From positions 1 through 64,000 of the forward strand of contig NZ_SRMB01000003.1 in NCBI RefSeq assembly GCF_004745645.1: DNA of 64,000 bases, read 5' to 3'. Positions within the stretch are counted from its first letter, which is position 1. Each line of letters starts with the position of its first letter. Below are positions 44,670 to 54,650 of this stretch, piece by piece. This stretch comes from Hymenobacter metallicola (GTDB lineage: Bacteria > Bacteroidota > Bacteroidia > Cytophagales > Hymenobacteraceae). The notes under the pieces are model-generated. The model made no database searches. It was given only the letters and a program-made list of their open reading frames with translations, and was not told the DNA's origin. The translations under genes were made by a program, and so were the position numbers.

Positions 44670-45434
44670 TTAGAACGACTTGATAATCTCGGTGAAGTCG
44701 CGCGACTTGAGGGAGGCGCCGCCAATGAGGCCCCCATCCACGTCGGGCTGACTAAACAGCTCCCGGGCGTTCTGGGCGTTGGCCGAGCCGCCGTACAGGA
44801 TAGTCGTGTTCAGAGCGGCTTCGGCGTCGTAGGCGCGGGCAATCTGCTCCCGGATAAAGGCGTGGACTTCCTGGGCCTGCTGGCTGGTAGCGGTTTTGCC
44901 GGTGCCGATGGCCCAGATGGGCTCGTAGGCAATAACTACTTGGGCAAACTCCTCGTTGCTGAGGTGAAACAGGCCGTTTTTCAACTGGCTAGCCAGGAAA
45001 TCGAAAGTTTCGTCGGCTTCGCGGGTTTCCAGGGTTTCGCCGATGCAGAAGATGGGCTTCAGGCCGGCGGCCAGCACGGCCTTGAGCTTCTGGCTGAGCA
45101 GCTCGTCGTCTTCGCCGAAGTACTGGCGCCGCTCGGAATGCCCCAGAATCACGTACTCCACTCCTACCGACTGCAGCTGCTTGGCCGATACTTCGCCGGT
45201 ATAGGCGCCGCTTTCTTTCTGGTGGCAGTTTTGCGCACCCAGGTGAATCCGGCCGCCTTCGGCCAGCAGCTTGCCAATGGAGTGCAAGAATGGTGCGGGC
45301 GGGGCAATTACTACTTCCACAGTGGCGCCCAGCGTCTCGTCGGCCACCATATTCGTGATTTCCGAAACCAGGGCGAGGCCGTCCTGGTAAGTCATGTTCA
45401 TTTTCCAGTTGCCGGCAACGATGTTCTTGCGCAT
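44670..45434 (-). CDS. tpiA: Triose-phosphate isomerase
   Basis: The product is 254 aa, of normal length. It interconverts dihydroxyacetone phosphate and glyceraldehyde 3-phosphate in glycolysis. Catalytic residues are visible: Lys in AGNWKMNMT (near 11), His in LGHSERRQYFGE (near 97) and Glu in VIAYEPIWAIGTGKTA (near 169). The phosphate-binding YGGSANAQNA and GGASL are near 214 and 237. A TTTCTTTG (7 of 8 to the -7 box) lies about 37 nt before the start, with a TTG 16 nt further up. Confidence 0.95.
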   Translation of the reverse strand: MRKNIVAGNWKMNMTYQDGLALVSEITNMVADETLGATVEVVIAPPAPFLHSIGKLLAEGGRIHLGAQNCHQKESGAYTGEVSAKQLQSVGVEYVILGHSERRQYFGEDDELLSQKLKAVLAAGLKPIFCIGETLETREADETFDFLASQLKNGLFHLSNEEFAQVVIAYEPIWAIGTGKTATSQQAQEVHAFIREQIARAYDAEAALNTTILYGGSANAQNARELFSQPDVDGGLIGGASLKSRDFTEIIKSF

Positions 45435-45508
45435 AAATCAGGGTTGGGAGAAGGATGAATCGTTTGCCTGCAAAGAAACAATAATTCACCCGAGCAACGC
45501 GCTTTACG

Positions 45509-46306
45509 CTAGCGGGTGCGGCGGCGGGAGCGGCGCAGCCCCAGCCACGTACCTCCCACGGCTACCACGCCTGCCCCAACCAGGGCGGCCCAGCCAAGTT
45601 CGGGATACGCCCCACGCTGGGCCACCCAGATAGCCACCAGGGCCCAGACCACCACGGCCGGAAACACCAGCTCCCGAAACACCTTGCTGACCACCAAAGC
45701 CAGCCCCACCACCACGGCCAGCAGCAACAACGTTAGCAGCACGGCAATGTTGGTTTCCGTTTGCCAACCCAGCTCCCGCAGCCCAATGGTGACGTTGAGA
45801 ACGGTAGCCACCGAAATCCAGCCCAGGTAGAGCGCAAAGGGAATGCTAACCCAACGCGGGACCTTGTGGGCCAAGGTTTGCTTGCGGGCCCGGCCATAGG
45901 TTAGAATAAGAGAACCAAGAAGTACCAGCATAGCCAGTACGCTCAGCTCGATGAGTTCGTAGGCGAAGAGCACCACCCAGCTGGCCGTTGCCACGCTGGC
46001 CAGCGTGAGCGGCCGGGCCAGGGTGCCGGGCAACGAGGTGGCACGCTGCGCCGGGAGCAATTGCCACACGGCATACACGGTAAGGGCCAGAAAAATCACG
46101 CCCCAGATACTGAATGCATAGCCCGCCGGGGTCAGCATAGTAGGATACTTCGCCGACACGGCTCCCATTGTCTGCCCGTTGAACGGGTGAGCATTGGCCC
46201 AATAATTCAGCCCAATGTTGCCCAGAATGCTAAGCGAAGCCAACCAGCGCCACGCTGAAACGGGAGCATACTCGCGCACTTGGGTAGCAGATGCACTAGA
46301 ATTCAT
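45509..46306 (-). CDS. Tryptophan-rich TspO-like membrane protein
   Basis: The product is 265 aa from the ATG at 46306; the frame continues to 46354 without need. About eight hydrophobic helices are predicted. The first third, with NYWANAHPFNGQTMGAVSAK and PAGYAFSIWGVIFLALTVYA, resembles long TspO/tryptophan-rich sensory protein relatives, which are larger than the five-helix classical TspO. Ligand and function are unknown. A basic Arg cluster closes the C-terminus. It is 74 nt upstream of tpiA on the same strand. Confidence 0.75.
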   Translation of the reverse strand: MNSSASATQVREYAPVSAWRWLASLSILGNIGLNYWANAHPFNGQTMGAVSAKYPTMLTPAGYAFSIWGVIFLALTVYAVWQLLPAQRATSLPGTLARPLTLASVATASWVVLFAYELIELSVLAMLVLLGSLILTYGRARKQTLAHKVPRWVSIPFALYLGWISVATVLNVTIGLRELGWQTETNIAVLLTLLLLAVVVGLALVVSKVFRELVFPAVVVWALVAIWVAQRGAYPELGWAALVGAGVVAVGGTWLGLRRSRRRTR

Positions 46307-46433
46307 AAGCAATACGGGGCCCAAGGGCCATAAAAAGGGTGAAATAGTCGACAACCTACGAAATATTAAACTCCTCAGATTTAAGCTTAATTGTACCGAT
46401 TCTAAATATTATTTATAATTTGTCTAAACAACT

Positions 46434-46464
46434 TTGGAATAGTAGCGCTTAGTACAGAGTTTTG
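46434..46464 (+). promoter_or_regulatory. Promoter of the TonB siderophore receptor
   Basis: TTG (46434-46436) is followed after 20 nt by GAGTTTTG (46457-46464), 7 of 8 matches to TAnnTTTG. The start codon at 46479 is 14 nt downstream. The preceding 60 bp are strikingly AT-rich (AAATATTATTTATAATTT at about 46404-46421), partly palindromic, and could hold a regulator site; this is a guess. Confidence 0.5.
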
Positions 46465-46478
46465 TGCCGTTCTAATCA

Positions 46479-48986
46479 ATGCCTATTCACATGCGACAAC
46501 CTGTTGTACCATCCTCCCGGCAAATCCTTTTTGCTGTTTTTACCTTGCTACTTTCATTATCGGCCCTGACTACGCAGGCTCAGAATGCCATCCTGCAGGG
46601 CCGCGTTACGACGCCGGCCGGGCAGCCGGTAGCCGGCGCTGGCGTAGGCCTGAAAGGCACGGTGCTAGGAGCCAACACGGACGCGGAAGGTAACTTTCAG
46701 ATTACGGCCGTAGCAGCCGGCACTTATACGCTGCACGTGCGGCTAGTGGGCTTTCAGGCCCAGGAACGGCGGGTGAAAGTAACGGCGGATGAAACCAGCA
46801 TTCAGAACTTTGTGCTGACTGAAAGCACCGAGCAGCTAAGCGAAGTAGTGGTGGAAGGCAAAGGCGCCAACCGCTTTGCCCGCAAAGAGTCGGAGTTTGT
46901 AAACAAGATGCCGCTCAGCAACCTGGAAAACCCGCAGGTGTACGCCACCGTGGGCAAGGAACTGCTGACCGAACAGCTGGTATTCACGGTAGACGACGCT
47001 ATCCGCAACGCTCCGGGCGTGCAGCGCATGTGGGATGCTACCGGCCGGGCCGGCGACGGGGGCGGCTTCTACGGCAGCCGCGGCTTTATTCTGCAGAGCC
47101 GCCTGCGCAACGGCATCGTGGGCGGCGTGAGCAGCGACATCGACGCGGTGAACCTGGAGAAGCTCGAAGTCATCAAAGGCCCCTCGGCCACGCTGTTTGG
47201 CAGCGCCCTGACGTCGTACGGCGGCCTGATTAACCGCGTCACGAAGAAGCCCTACGACAAGTTCGGGGGCGAAGTAAGCGTGTCGGGCGGCAGCTACGGC
47301 TTCCACCGCATCAGCGCCGACGTAAACCTGGTGGACCCCAACACTCCTAGTGACCAGCCCAAAACCCTGGCATTTCGCCTGAACACAGCCTACCAGTACG
47401 AAGACAACTTCCAGGACAAGGGCTTTGGCCGCAACCTGGCCGTGGCCCCCAGCCTCACCTACCGCCCCTCCGACCGGCTGACCATTAACCTGGACGCGGA
47501 ACTGTTTCAAAGCCAGAACATGGGCCGGCAGATCTTCTTCTTCTACTCGCCGGTAGCGGCCCTGGGCGTGTCGCGCGCCGAAGATTTGCCCCTGGAATAC
47601 CGCAACTCGTATGCCGGCAACGGCCTGACGCAAAGCTCGCGCAGCGCCAACGTATTCGGGCAAGTGAACTACCGGATTTCGGACCGCTTCACCTCCTCGA
47701 CCAACCTGAGCGTGGGCCACAGCTTTTCCGACGGCTTCGGGCCCTACTTCTACCTGGCCTCAGATGCCGACGTGCTCCAGGATAAAACCCTGCCCGCGGG
47801 CATGCACTACCTGATTCGGGCCGACCAGTCGACGCGCAACAGCACGCTCTCGACCTACCAGGTGCAGCAGCTCTTCAACGGCGACTTCCAACTGGGCAAC
47901 CTGCGCAACCGCGTGGTGCTGGGCCTGGACTTTTTGCGCCTCAATAGCGACATTACCTTCTTCGGCGGCATCGTGGACTATGTGCCGCTGAACGTGCCGG
48001 GCTACGACTACTCGACCTTCAATGGGCCGGCCGTTACGGCATTTTACGCCAAAAACGCACCCGGCACCTACATCAACAACATTAAGTCGAACACCTACAG
48101 CGCCTTTGCCTCCGACGTGCTCAACCTCACGGAGCAACTCAGCGTGCTGGCCGCCCTGCGCCTCGACCGGTTCGAAAACAAGGGCGGCATCCTGTACGGC
48201 CCGGTGGAGCCCTTCACCCAGACGACGTTGTCGCCCAAGTTCGGGGTGGTGTTTCAGCCGGTGCTGAACCGGGTGTCGGTGTTTGCCAACTACCAGAACA
48301 GCTTCAACAACCAGGCTTCGGCCTACGTGGACACCAACCGCCAGCCCCGGACGGCGGTGGCCGAGCGGGCCAACCAGGTGGAAGGCGGCGTGAAGCTGGA
48401 CGCGGCCGATGGTAAAATCAGCGCGACGCTGAGTTACTACAACATTGAGGTGAAAAACCTGCTGCGCAACACGCCGGTAAACCCCACCTCGCCCACGGCC
48501 AACGACGGGATTCCGAATGCCCAGAGCCAGGACGGCACCCAGCGCAGCAAAGGAGTGGAAGCCAACCTGATTGCCAACCCCGTAACGGGCCTGAACGTGG
48601 TGGCCGGCTTCAGCTATAACGACTCGAAGTGGACCCAGGCCGCCGTGGCCGACGGTATTATCGGGTTCCGCCCCAACACGGCTTCGTCGCCCTACAACGC
48701 CAACCTGTGGCTGAGCTACCGCCTGCCCCAGGGCCTGCTGCAAGGCCTGGGCCTGGGCTTCGGGGGCAACTACGCCAGTGAAAACAAGGTGCAGAACTCG
48801 GCTACCAACGTGTTTACCCTGCCCGAATACACCATCCTGAACGCCTCGGCTTTCTACGACCAGCCCCGGTTCCGGATTTCGGCCAAGGTGGACAACCTCA
48901 CCGACAAGAAGTACTGGGTGGGCTACACTACCGTGAACCCGCAGAAGCTGCGCAGCATCGTGGGCAGCTTGGCCTTTAAGTTCTAA
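46479..48986 (+). CDS. TonB-dependent siderophore receptor
   Basis: The product is 835 aa (an ATG at 46491 is an alternative start). A signal peptide (to about residue 35) is followed by a carboxypeptidase-regulatory-like domain (LQGRVTTPAGQPVAGAGVGL, about 39-115), a plug domain with LEVIKGPSATLFGSALTSYGG (about 225-245), and a 22-strand barrel ending in a terminal Phe (SLAFKF). The plug phrase GGLINRVTKKP is typical of FhuA-type siderophore receptors. It takes up a ferric chelate using TonB energy. The PepSY membrane gene downstream on the same strand fits an iron role. Confidence 0.9.
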   Translation: MPIHMRQPVVPSSRQILFAVFTLLLSLSALTTQAQNAILQGRVTTPAGQPVAGAGVGLKGTVLGANTDAEGNFQITAVAAGTYTLHVRLVGFQAQERRVKVTADETSIQNFVLTESTEQLSEVVVEGKGANRFARKESEFVNKMPLSNLENPQVYATVGKELLTEQLVFTVDDAIRNAPGVQRMWDATGRAGDGGGFYGSRGFILQSRLRNGIVGGVSSDIDAVNLEKLEVIKGPSATLFGSALTSYGGLINRVTKKPYDKFGGEVSVSGGSYGFHRISADVNLVDPNTPSDQPKTLAFRLNTAYQYEDNFQDKGFGRNLAVAPSLTYRPSDRLTINLDAELFQSQNMGRQIFFFYSPVAALGVSRAEDLPLEYRNSYAGNGLTQSSRSANVFGQVNYRISDRFTSSTNLSVGHSFSDGFGPYFYLASDADVLQDKTLPAGMHYLIRADQSTRNSTLSTYQVQQLFNGDFQLGNLRNRVVLGLDFLRLNSDITFFGGIVDYVPLNVPGYDYSTFNGPAVTAFYAKNAPGTYINNIKSNTYSAFASDVLNLTEQLSVLAALRLDRFENKGGILYGPVEPFTQTTLSPKFGVVFQPVLNRVSVFANYQNSFNNQASAYVDTNRQPRTAVAERANQVEGGVKLDAADGKISATLSYYNIEVKNLLRNTPVNPTSPTANDGIPNAQSQDGTQRSKGVEANLIANPVTGLNVVAGFSYNDSKWTQAAVADGIIGFRPNTASSPYNANLWLSYRLPQGLLQGLGLGFGGNYASENKVQNSATNVFTLPEYTILNASAFYDQPRFRISAKVDNLTDKKYWVGYTTVNPQKLRSIVGSLAFKF

Positions 48987-49008
48987 GGGCCGGAAACTTT
49001 TCACTTGG

Positions 49009-49109
49009 AACGTCATTCCGAGTGAAGTCGAGGAATTTTGCGGGCTGACAGTTGATTAGTAATCAAACGAAGCTACGCGAGGTTCCTCGACTTCGCTCGG
49101 AATGACGTT
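49009..49109. repeat. REP-like inverted repeat
   Basis: Two 27-nt arms, 49009-49035 and 49083-49109, are reverse complements with one mismatch (GAGTGAAG against GAGCGAAG). The core CATTCCGAG..GAAGTCGAGG resembles interspersed palindromes I know from Hymenobacter genomes. The 47-nt centre contains a small GATT-AGT-AATC hairpin. It carries no gene and may act as a terminator or mRNA-stability element between the receptor and the PepSY gene. Confidence 0.8.
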
Positions 49110-49145
49110 CTGCGGAAGGGCTTGTTTTAACCTCGTTGTATTCGT

Positions 49146-50291
49146 ATGACCACCTTCAAAAAAGTCGTCGGCACTCTGCACCTCTGGCTCGGGCTTTCCA
49201 CCGGGCTGGTGGTGTTTATCGTGAGTCTGACCGGGGCCATCTTCACGTTTCAGGACGAAATCCGGGATGCTACTCAGGCCTGGCGCAAGGTGGAAGTGCC
49301 GGCCCGGCCGACCGAGTTTCTGCTGCCCTCCCGCTTGCAGGCTATAGTCGGGAAAAGCCATCCGGAGCTGAAGCCCGCCTTTTTCATGTACATGGGCCCC
49401 GAACGGTCGGCGGTGCTTTACAGCACGGATAAGCAGGGCGAGTATTTTGCCACCGCCCTGAACCCCTATACCGGGCAGGAGCTGGGCCACCTCGACCTGC
49501 ACCGCGACTTTTTCAGCATCGTCCAGGACCTGCACATGTACTTGCTGCTGCCTGAAGAAGTCGGTGGAAAGGTGGTGGGCATCTCGGTGCTGGTGTTCGT
49601 GGTAATGCTCATTACCGGCATCATTCTGTGGTGGCCCAAGCGCAAAACCGACCGAAAGCGCAGCTTCACCATTAAATGGGGCGCCCGGTGGCGGCGCGTA
49701 AACTACGATTTGCACAACGTGCTGGGCTTTTATGCCTCCAGCATTGCCCTGATTCTGGCCCTGACCGGCCTGATGATGAGCTTCGAGTGGGTGATGAAAT
49801 CGGTGTACTTCGTCAGCAATGCCGGCCAGGACTACCCCGTGGAGAAAACGCCGCCGACGGTGGACACGCTGCAAGCTGTAGCCGCCAGCAGTCAGCCCGT
49901 GGCCGATGTGTACTACCAGCAGATCCGGCGCACCTCCCCTACGGCGAAGATGATTTTCCTGGGCTTGCCCGCTTCGCCCAAGCAGCCGGTGTACAGCATT
50001 GCCTACGAACGGGCTTTGTACTACTACCACCGCGACGAATACTACTTTCACCCGGTGTCGGGGCAGCTGCTCAAAAGCATTCCGCACGCAAGCAAGAGCA
50101 ACGGCCAGAAGATGGCCGATGTGAACTACGACCTGCACACGGGCCAAGTGCTAGGGTTGGGTGGCAAGATGCTGGCCTTCCTGGGCAGCCTGATTTCCGC
50201 CAGCCTGCCCGTAACGGGTTTTATGGTGTGGTGGGGCCGCCGCAAAAAGCCCAAGAAGCAGCGTGGCCGGGAAGTGGCCGTACCCGTTTAG
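49146..50291 (+). CDS. PepSY-associated transmembrane protein
   Basis: The product is 381 aa. Four main hydrophobic helices are seen (about 13-36, 135-158, 192-215, 340-362), with two periplasmic PepSY-like segments between. LHLWLGLSTGLVVFIVSLTG at the start, DLHMYLLLPEEVGG and ITGIILWWPKRK are typical of the PepSY_TM family, inner-membrane proteins associated with iron-siderophore uptake and possibly ferric reduction. The conserved His residues on the helices could ligate heme or metal. Its stop overlaps the convergent DUF2251 stop by 4 nt. Confidence 0.88.
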   Translation: MTTFKKVVGTLHLWLGLSTGLVVFIVSLTGAIFTFQDEIRDATQAWRKVEVPARPTEFLLPSRLQAIVGKSHPELKPAFFMYMGPERSAVLYSTDKQGEYFATALNPYTGQELGHLDLHRDFFSIVQDLHMYLLLPEEVGGKVVGISVLVFVVMLITGIILWWPKRKTDRKRSFTIKWGARWRRVNYDLHNVLGFYASSIALILALTGLMMSFEWVMKSVYFVSNAGQDYPVEKTPPTVDTLQAVAASSQPVADVYYQQIRRTSPTAKMIFLGLPASPKQPVYSIAYERALYYYHRDEYYFHPVSGQLLKSIPHASKSNGQKMADVNYDLHTGQVLGLGGKMLAFLGSLISASLPVTGFMVWWGRRKKPKKQRGREVAVPV

Positions 50292-50701
50292 GCCGCGAAG
50301 TACTTCTCGACCAGCTCATCGGTCAGCTCCCGGGAGCCGGACTGCCCGTTCTTAGCCGGCGGAAAGGCATTGCGGCAAAAGCCCATCTGGCGTTGAAAGT
50401 CGTACAACGCGTGGCAGTAGCCGGCAATAATGAGGGCAGCCGTCGTCTGGGCCACGTCCCAAAAAACCTGGACGGTGACGGGCGTTTCCCGGTCCTGCAC
50501 GTCTTCTACATTATAAATATGCAGGGCATCGAGAATTTCCAGCTCCGGGCCGTTGCGCAGGGCGTAGAGGTAGCCGGTTTCACCGTCGTCTTCGAACATG
50601 ACTTCAAACTCATTGCCCGCGGCCGTGCTGCTGATAAGCTGGTTTTCCTGGCCCGGCTCGGGCTGGCCTACGCGGATTTGTTCTTCGGCACCTAGTATCA
50701 T
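50288..50701 (-). CDS. DUF2251 family protein
   Basis: The product is 137 aa from the ATG at 50701; the track beyond to 50707 starts with TTG. FEVMFEDDGETGYLYALR (about 33-50) and ILDALHIYNVEDV (about 57-69) match DUF2251, small cytoplasmic proteins with no known role. No signal peptide or membrane helix is present. It overlaps the end of the PepSY gene tail to tail, so no terminator fits between them. Confidence 0.8.
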   Translation of the reverse strand: MILGAEEQIRVGQPEPGQENQLISSTAAGNEFEVMFEDDGETGYLYALRNGPELEILDALHIYNVEDVQDRETPVTVQVFWDVAQTTAALIIAGYCHALYDFQRQMGFCRNAFPPAKNGQSGSRELTDELVEKYFAA

Positions 50702-50715
50702 GGTCAATCTTACGT

Positions 50716-50746
50716 AAAAAGAGCCGCCTTACGGGCGGCTCTTTTA
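50716..50746 (-). terminator. Terminator of uvrA
   Basis: Stem GAGCCGCC / GGCGGCTC (50721-50728 with 50734-50741) with A-run and T-run ends lies 30 nt beyond the uvrA stop on the minus strand. Confidence 0.8.
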
Positions 50747-50775
50747 GTTTTTACGGCAAACCCACGCGGTAAGGC

Positions 50776-53613
50776 TTACAGCTTTTCGGCCAGGAAGCGG
50801 GCTGTGTGGTTGGTGTCTTTGTGGGCCAGCATTTCCTCGGGCGTGCCTTCAAAGAGCAGGTGGCCGCCGTTGGTGCCACCCTCGGGGCCGAGGTCAATAA
50901 TCCAGTCGGCGCACTTGATGATGTCCATGTTGTGCTCGATGATAAGCACCGAGTTGCCTTGCTCAATCAGGGCGTTGAGGGCCTTGAGCAGCTTGGCAAT
51001 GTCGTGGAAGTGCAGGCCGGTGCTGGGCTCGTCGAAGATGAACAGGATTTTATCCTGCTGCAAGGTGGCGCCCTTGGTCAGGAAGGAAGCCAGCTTCACG
51101 CGCTGGGCCTCCCCGCCCGACAGCGTGTTGGCCGACTGCCCCAGGCGGATGTAGCCCAGTCCCACGTCGTCGAGGGGTTTGAGGCGCTCGGCTACCTTGG
51201 GCTGGCCCTTGAAGAACTCCACGGCATCGGCCACGGTCATTTCCAGCACGTCGTCGATGCCCTTGTCCTGGAATTTCACGTCCAGAATATCCTGCTTGAA
51301 CTTGCGGCCGCCGCAGCTTTCGCACGTCAAATAGATATCGGCCATGAACTGCATTTCAATCTTGACCTGACCTTCGCCCTGGCACACCTCGCAACGCCCA
51401 CCTTCGATGTTGAACGAGAAGTGGGAAGGTTTCAGGCCCCGGGCTTTGGCCAGGGGCTGGTCCGAAAACAGGGTCCGGATGGCGTCGTAGGCCTTCACGT
51501 AGGTAACGGGGTTAGAGCGGCTGCTCTTGCCGATGGGGTTCTGATCCACGAACTCCACGTGCGACACCTGGCCCTGCACGCCCATCAGGCGGTCAAACTT
51601 GCCGGTAGCTTCGCCGGCCCCGCCGCCGAGCTGCTTGGCCACGGCCGGGGCCAGAATGCGCTTCACCAGCGTCGATTTGCCCGAGCCCGACACGCCCGTT
51701 ACGACGGTCATCACACCCAGCGGGAACTTCGCGTTGACGTTCTTGAGGTTGTTTTCCCGGGCGCCGGTTACCTCCAGCGCGTTGCGCCAGGGCCGCCGGA
51801 TCTGGGGCACCTTCACCTCCATCTTCCCGCTCAGGTACTGGCCGGTGTAGGTGGTCGTGTCCTTGAGAATCTCGGGGTAGGTGCCCTGGAACATCAGGTT
51901 GCCGCCGCCGCTGCCGGCCTCGGGCCCGATGTCGATGATCTGGTCGGCTTCCTCCATCATCTTCTCCTCGTGCTCCACCACAATAACGGTGTTGCCGAGC
52001 TGCTGCAAAGAGCGGAGTACGCCAATAAGCTGCTCGGCATCCTTGGGGTGCAGGCCGATGCTGGGCTCATCGAGAATGTACATGGAACCCACCAAGGCCG
52101 AGCCGAGCGAGGTAGCCAGGGAAATCCGCTGACTTTCGCCACCCGAAAGCGTGCTGCTCAGGCGGTTCAGGGTCAGGTAGCCCAGGCCCACGCGGTTGAG
52201 GTAACCGAGGCGGTTGGTGATTTCCGTGCTCAGGCGCTCGGCCACCTTCATTTCGTGCTCCGTCAACGACAGATTCTCGAAGAAGTCGAGGGCCTTGCTG
52301 ATGGGCAGCAGCACGAGGTCGGTAATGCTCTGGTCCTGGATTTTGACGTACTGGGCGTCCTTGCGCAGGCGGGTGCCGCGGCAGTCGGGGCAGGTAGTGC
52401 GGCCCCGGTAGCGGCTTTGCAGCACCCGGTACTGGATTTTATGGGTTTGGGTACTTACCCATTTGAAGTACTCGTCGAGGCCGTCGAAGTACTTGTTGCC
52501 TTTCCAGAGCAGGGTGCGCTCGGCCTCGCTCAGCTCGTTGTAGGGCCGGTGAATGGGAAAGTCGAAGCGGATGCCGTTTTTGAGCAGGGGCTTGAGCCAC
52601 TCGCTCTGCTTGTCGGTGCGCCAGGGAGCAATAGCGCCTTCATACACCGTCAGGCTCTTATCGGGAATCACCAGGTCTTCGTCAATGCCCAGCACCGAGC
52701 CGAATCCTTCGCAGGTCTGGCAGGCGCCGTAGGGGTTGTTGAAGGAGAAGAAGTTGACGTTGGGCTCCTCGAACACCATGCCATCCAGCTCGAACCGGTC
52801 GGAGAACGTGCGGGTCTCGTTGTCAAGGCGGACCAGGCAGGTGCCGTGGCCTTCGAAAAACGCGGTTTGCACCGAGTCGGAGAGGCGGAACTGCAGGTCT
52901 TCGTCGCCGGGGCGAATCACGGCCCGGTCAATCATGATGTAGACTTCACCCTTCACCTCGGGCTTACCTTCACCGATGAGGTCCTCGATAAAGGCCGTTT
53001 CGTCGCCGTTGATGACCACGCGGCTGTAGCCTTTTTGCAACAGCAGATCCAACTCCTTGCTCATGGGCCGGCCTTCTTCGGAGGGCAGCAGCGGGGCCAG
53101 AATCGTGGCGCGGGCCCCGTCTTCGAGCCTGAACAGGTAATCCACTACATCGGCCACGGTATCCTTGCGCACCTGCTCGCCACTGACGGGCGAAAACGTG
53201 CGGCCGACCCGGGCGAAGAGCAACTTGAGGTAGTCGTAAATCTCGGTGCTGGTGCCCACCGTGGAACGGTTGTTCTTGATGCTGACCTTCTGCTCGATGG
53301 CAATGGCCGGCGAAATACCGCGGATGTAATCCACGTCGGGCTTGTCCATGCGGCCCAGAAACTGCCGGGCGTAGGAGCTCAAACTCTCCACGTACATGCG
53401 CTGCCCTTCGGCATACAGCGTGTCGAAAGCCAGGCTCGACTTGCCCGAGCCCGACAAGCCCGTGACGACGATAAACTTATTGCGCGGCAGGGCTACGCTG
53501 AGGTTTTTGAGGTTATGCACCCGCGCATTCTTAATCAGAATGAACTCGCGCGGGTCGAGCTGGTCAATCGGGTCGGCCGCGGGGGCGGCTACTTGTAAAG
53601 ATTCTTTGGCCAT
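50776..53613 (-). CDS. uvrA: Excinuclease ABC subunit A
   Basis: The product is 945 aa from the ATG at 53613 (MAKESLQ). UvrA is the damage-sensing ATPase of nucleotide excision repair, working as a dimer with UvrB. Two ABC modules are present: Walker [10 protein letters not shown] near residue 54 and GVSGSGKST near 641; signature LSGGESQRI and LSGGEAQRV. Zinc modules contain CPDC (near 408) and CEVC...CESC (near 739). Length is normal. TACCTTCG (7 of 8 to the -7 box) lies at 53671-53678. Confidence 0.95.
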   Translation of the reverse strand: MAKESLQVAAPAADPIDQLDPREFILIKNARVHNLKNLSVALPRNKFIVVTGLSGSGKSSLAFDTLYAEGQRMYVESLSSYARQFLGRMDKPDVDYIRGISPAIAIEQKVSIKNNRSTVGTSTEIYDYLKLLFARVGRTFSPVSGEQVRKDTVADVVDYLFRLEDGARATILAPLLPSEEGRPMSKELDLLLQKGYSRVVINGDETAFIEDLIGEGKPEVKGEVYIMIDRAVIRPGDEDLQFRLSDSVQTAFFEGHGTCLVRLDNETRTFSDRFELDGMVFEEPNVNFFSFNNPYGACQTCEGFGSVLGIDEDLVIPDKSLTVYEGAIAPWRTDKQSEWLKPLLKNGIRFDFPIHRPYNELSEAERTLLWKGNKYFDGLDEYFKWVSTQTHKIQYRVLQSRYRGRTTCPDCRGTRLRKDAQYVKIQDQSITDLVLLPISKALDFFENLSLTEHEMKVAERLSTEITNRLGYLNRVGLGYLTLNRLSSTLSGGESQRISLATSLGSALVGSMYILDEPSIGLHPKDAEQLIGVLRSLQQLGNTVIVVEHEEKMMEEADQIIDIGPEAGSGGGNLMFQGTYPEILKDTTTYTGQYLSGKMEVKVPQIRRPWRNALEVTGARENNLKNVNAKFPLGVMTVVTGVSGSGKSTLVKRILAPAVAKQLGGGAGEATGKFDRLMGVQGQVSHVEFVDQNPIGKSSRSNPVTYVKAYDAIRTLFSDQPLAKARGLKPSHFSFNIEGGRCEVCQGEGQVKIEMQFMADIYLTCESCGGRKFKQDILDVKFQDKGIDDVLEMTVADAVEFFKGQPKVAERLKPLDDVGLGYIRLGQSANTLSGGEAQRVKLASFLTKGATLQQDKILFIFDEPSTGLHFHDIAKLLKALNALIEQGNSVLIIEHNMDIIKCADWIIDLGPEGGTNGGHLLFEGTPEEMLAHKDTNHTARFLAEKL

Positions 53614-53762
53614 AGAAACGGTAAACAGCCGAAGCAACCCGTAAGGTTTCCGCCCCAGCAATTAGACCAACGAAGGTACGGCGGATTACGGGGTCAAGAT
53701 CAGTCAGCCCGAGAAATTACTTACCCGCCGTGGGCCGCCCCGGGCAACCCGACCAACTTCGC

Positions 53763-54650
53763 CTACCGCAGCCGCCGCCGTATTTCCTTGGGTAAATCCA
53801 GCTCTGCTACCGGAATCGAGTATAAATCCTCGCGCACAATGGTGTTGCCACTACGCTCGGTGCGCGAGAAGTACAGCGTGCGGCCATCCGCCGACAACGC
53901 CGGGCAAAAGTCGCTACCCGCTGTATTCACCTTCGGCCCCAGGTTGTAGGGTTGGCTCCAGCCCTTGCCCTGCCGGTAGCACACGTAGAGGTCGGTACCG
54001 CCGTAGCCGCCGGGGCGGTCGGAAAGAAAGAGCAGTACGTGGTTGTCGGCCGAAATAAAGGGGTTGCCATCGGAGCCCGCCGTATTAATAGCAAGGGCTA
54101 CGGCGGGTTGATACCGCCCGTTTGTAAGCTCGGAGGCATAGATATCGGACTTGCCGGGGCCGCCGCGCCGCGTAGACGTGAAGTACATCGTGCCGTTGCG
54201 GGCAATGGAAGCATACGATTCGCTGGTCGAGTCCTGGGAGACGCCCGCTACCCGCTGGGGCTCCGACCAGCCCGTACGGGTGCGGGAGACAACCCAGACA
54301 TCGAAATTGGGCCGCTCGGTAGTAGAGCCGTCGTAGGGCCGGGTGGAGTTGAAATACAGCCGCTGTCCATCGGGAGAGAAAACAGGGTCGATGTCGCGGA
54401 ACGGGCTGGCAAAGGGCACCGGCGTGGGAGCCTGCCAGCGCCCCGCCACCCGCCTCGACTGCATCAGGCGCAGACGCGTGCGGGTGCGGTCCGAGTCGGT
54501 GAAGTAAGCTTCGCGGCCATCTTTGGAAAGAGCCAAGCCAAAAACCCCGCCGTCGGACAAGGTATCCGGTGCAAAAATCCGAGCCTGCGCCCAGGCAACG
54601 GGGCTATTTGCGACAAGCGCCAGGGCAAGATACAACCAGAAAATACGCAT
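53763..54650 (-). CDS. Exported PD40/TolB-like beta-propeller protein
   Basis: The product is 295 aa from the ATG at 54650, the start of a clear signal peptide (RIFWLYLALALVANSPVAWA). The mature protein contains about five PD40-type blades: DPVFSPDGQRLYFNSTRP, SIARNGTMYFTSTRRGGPGKSD-like (split), PFISADNHVLLFLSDRPGG and CPALSADGRTLYFSRTER. In Bacteroidota such propellers often sit in outer-membrane or OmpA-fused proteins; this one has no OmpA domain. It is probably periplasmic, binding an unknown partner. Confidence 0.8.
   Translation of the reverse strand: MRIFWLYLALALVANSPVAWAQARIFAPDTLSDGGVFGLALSKDGREAYFTDSDRTRTRLRLMQSRRVAGRWQAPTPVPFASPFRDIDPVFSPDGQRLYFNSTRPYDGSTTERPNFDVWVVSRTRTGWSEPQRVAGVSQDSTSESYASIARNGTMYFTSTRRGGPGKSDIYASELTNGRYQPAVALAINTAGSDGNPFISADNHVLLFLSDRPGGYGGTDLYVCYRQGKGWSQPYNLGPKVNTAGSDFCPALSADGRTLYFSRTERSGNTIVREDLYSIPVAELDLPKEIRRRLR

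Noticed and set aside
49056..50147. 363-codon minus-strand frame opposite the PepSY gene
   Set aside because: It overlaps a well-supported membrane protein and part of the inverted repeat, and has no recognisable features.
50806..53598. 930-codon open frame on the plus strand opposite uvrA
   Set aside because: It mirrors uvrA codon by codon; GC-rich third positions keep the antisense frame open. The predicted protein shows no domain, signal peptide or sensible composition.
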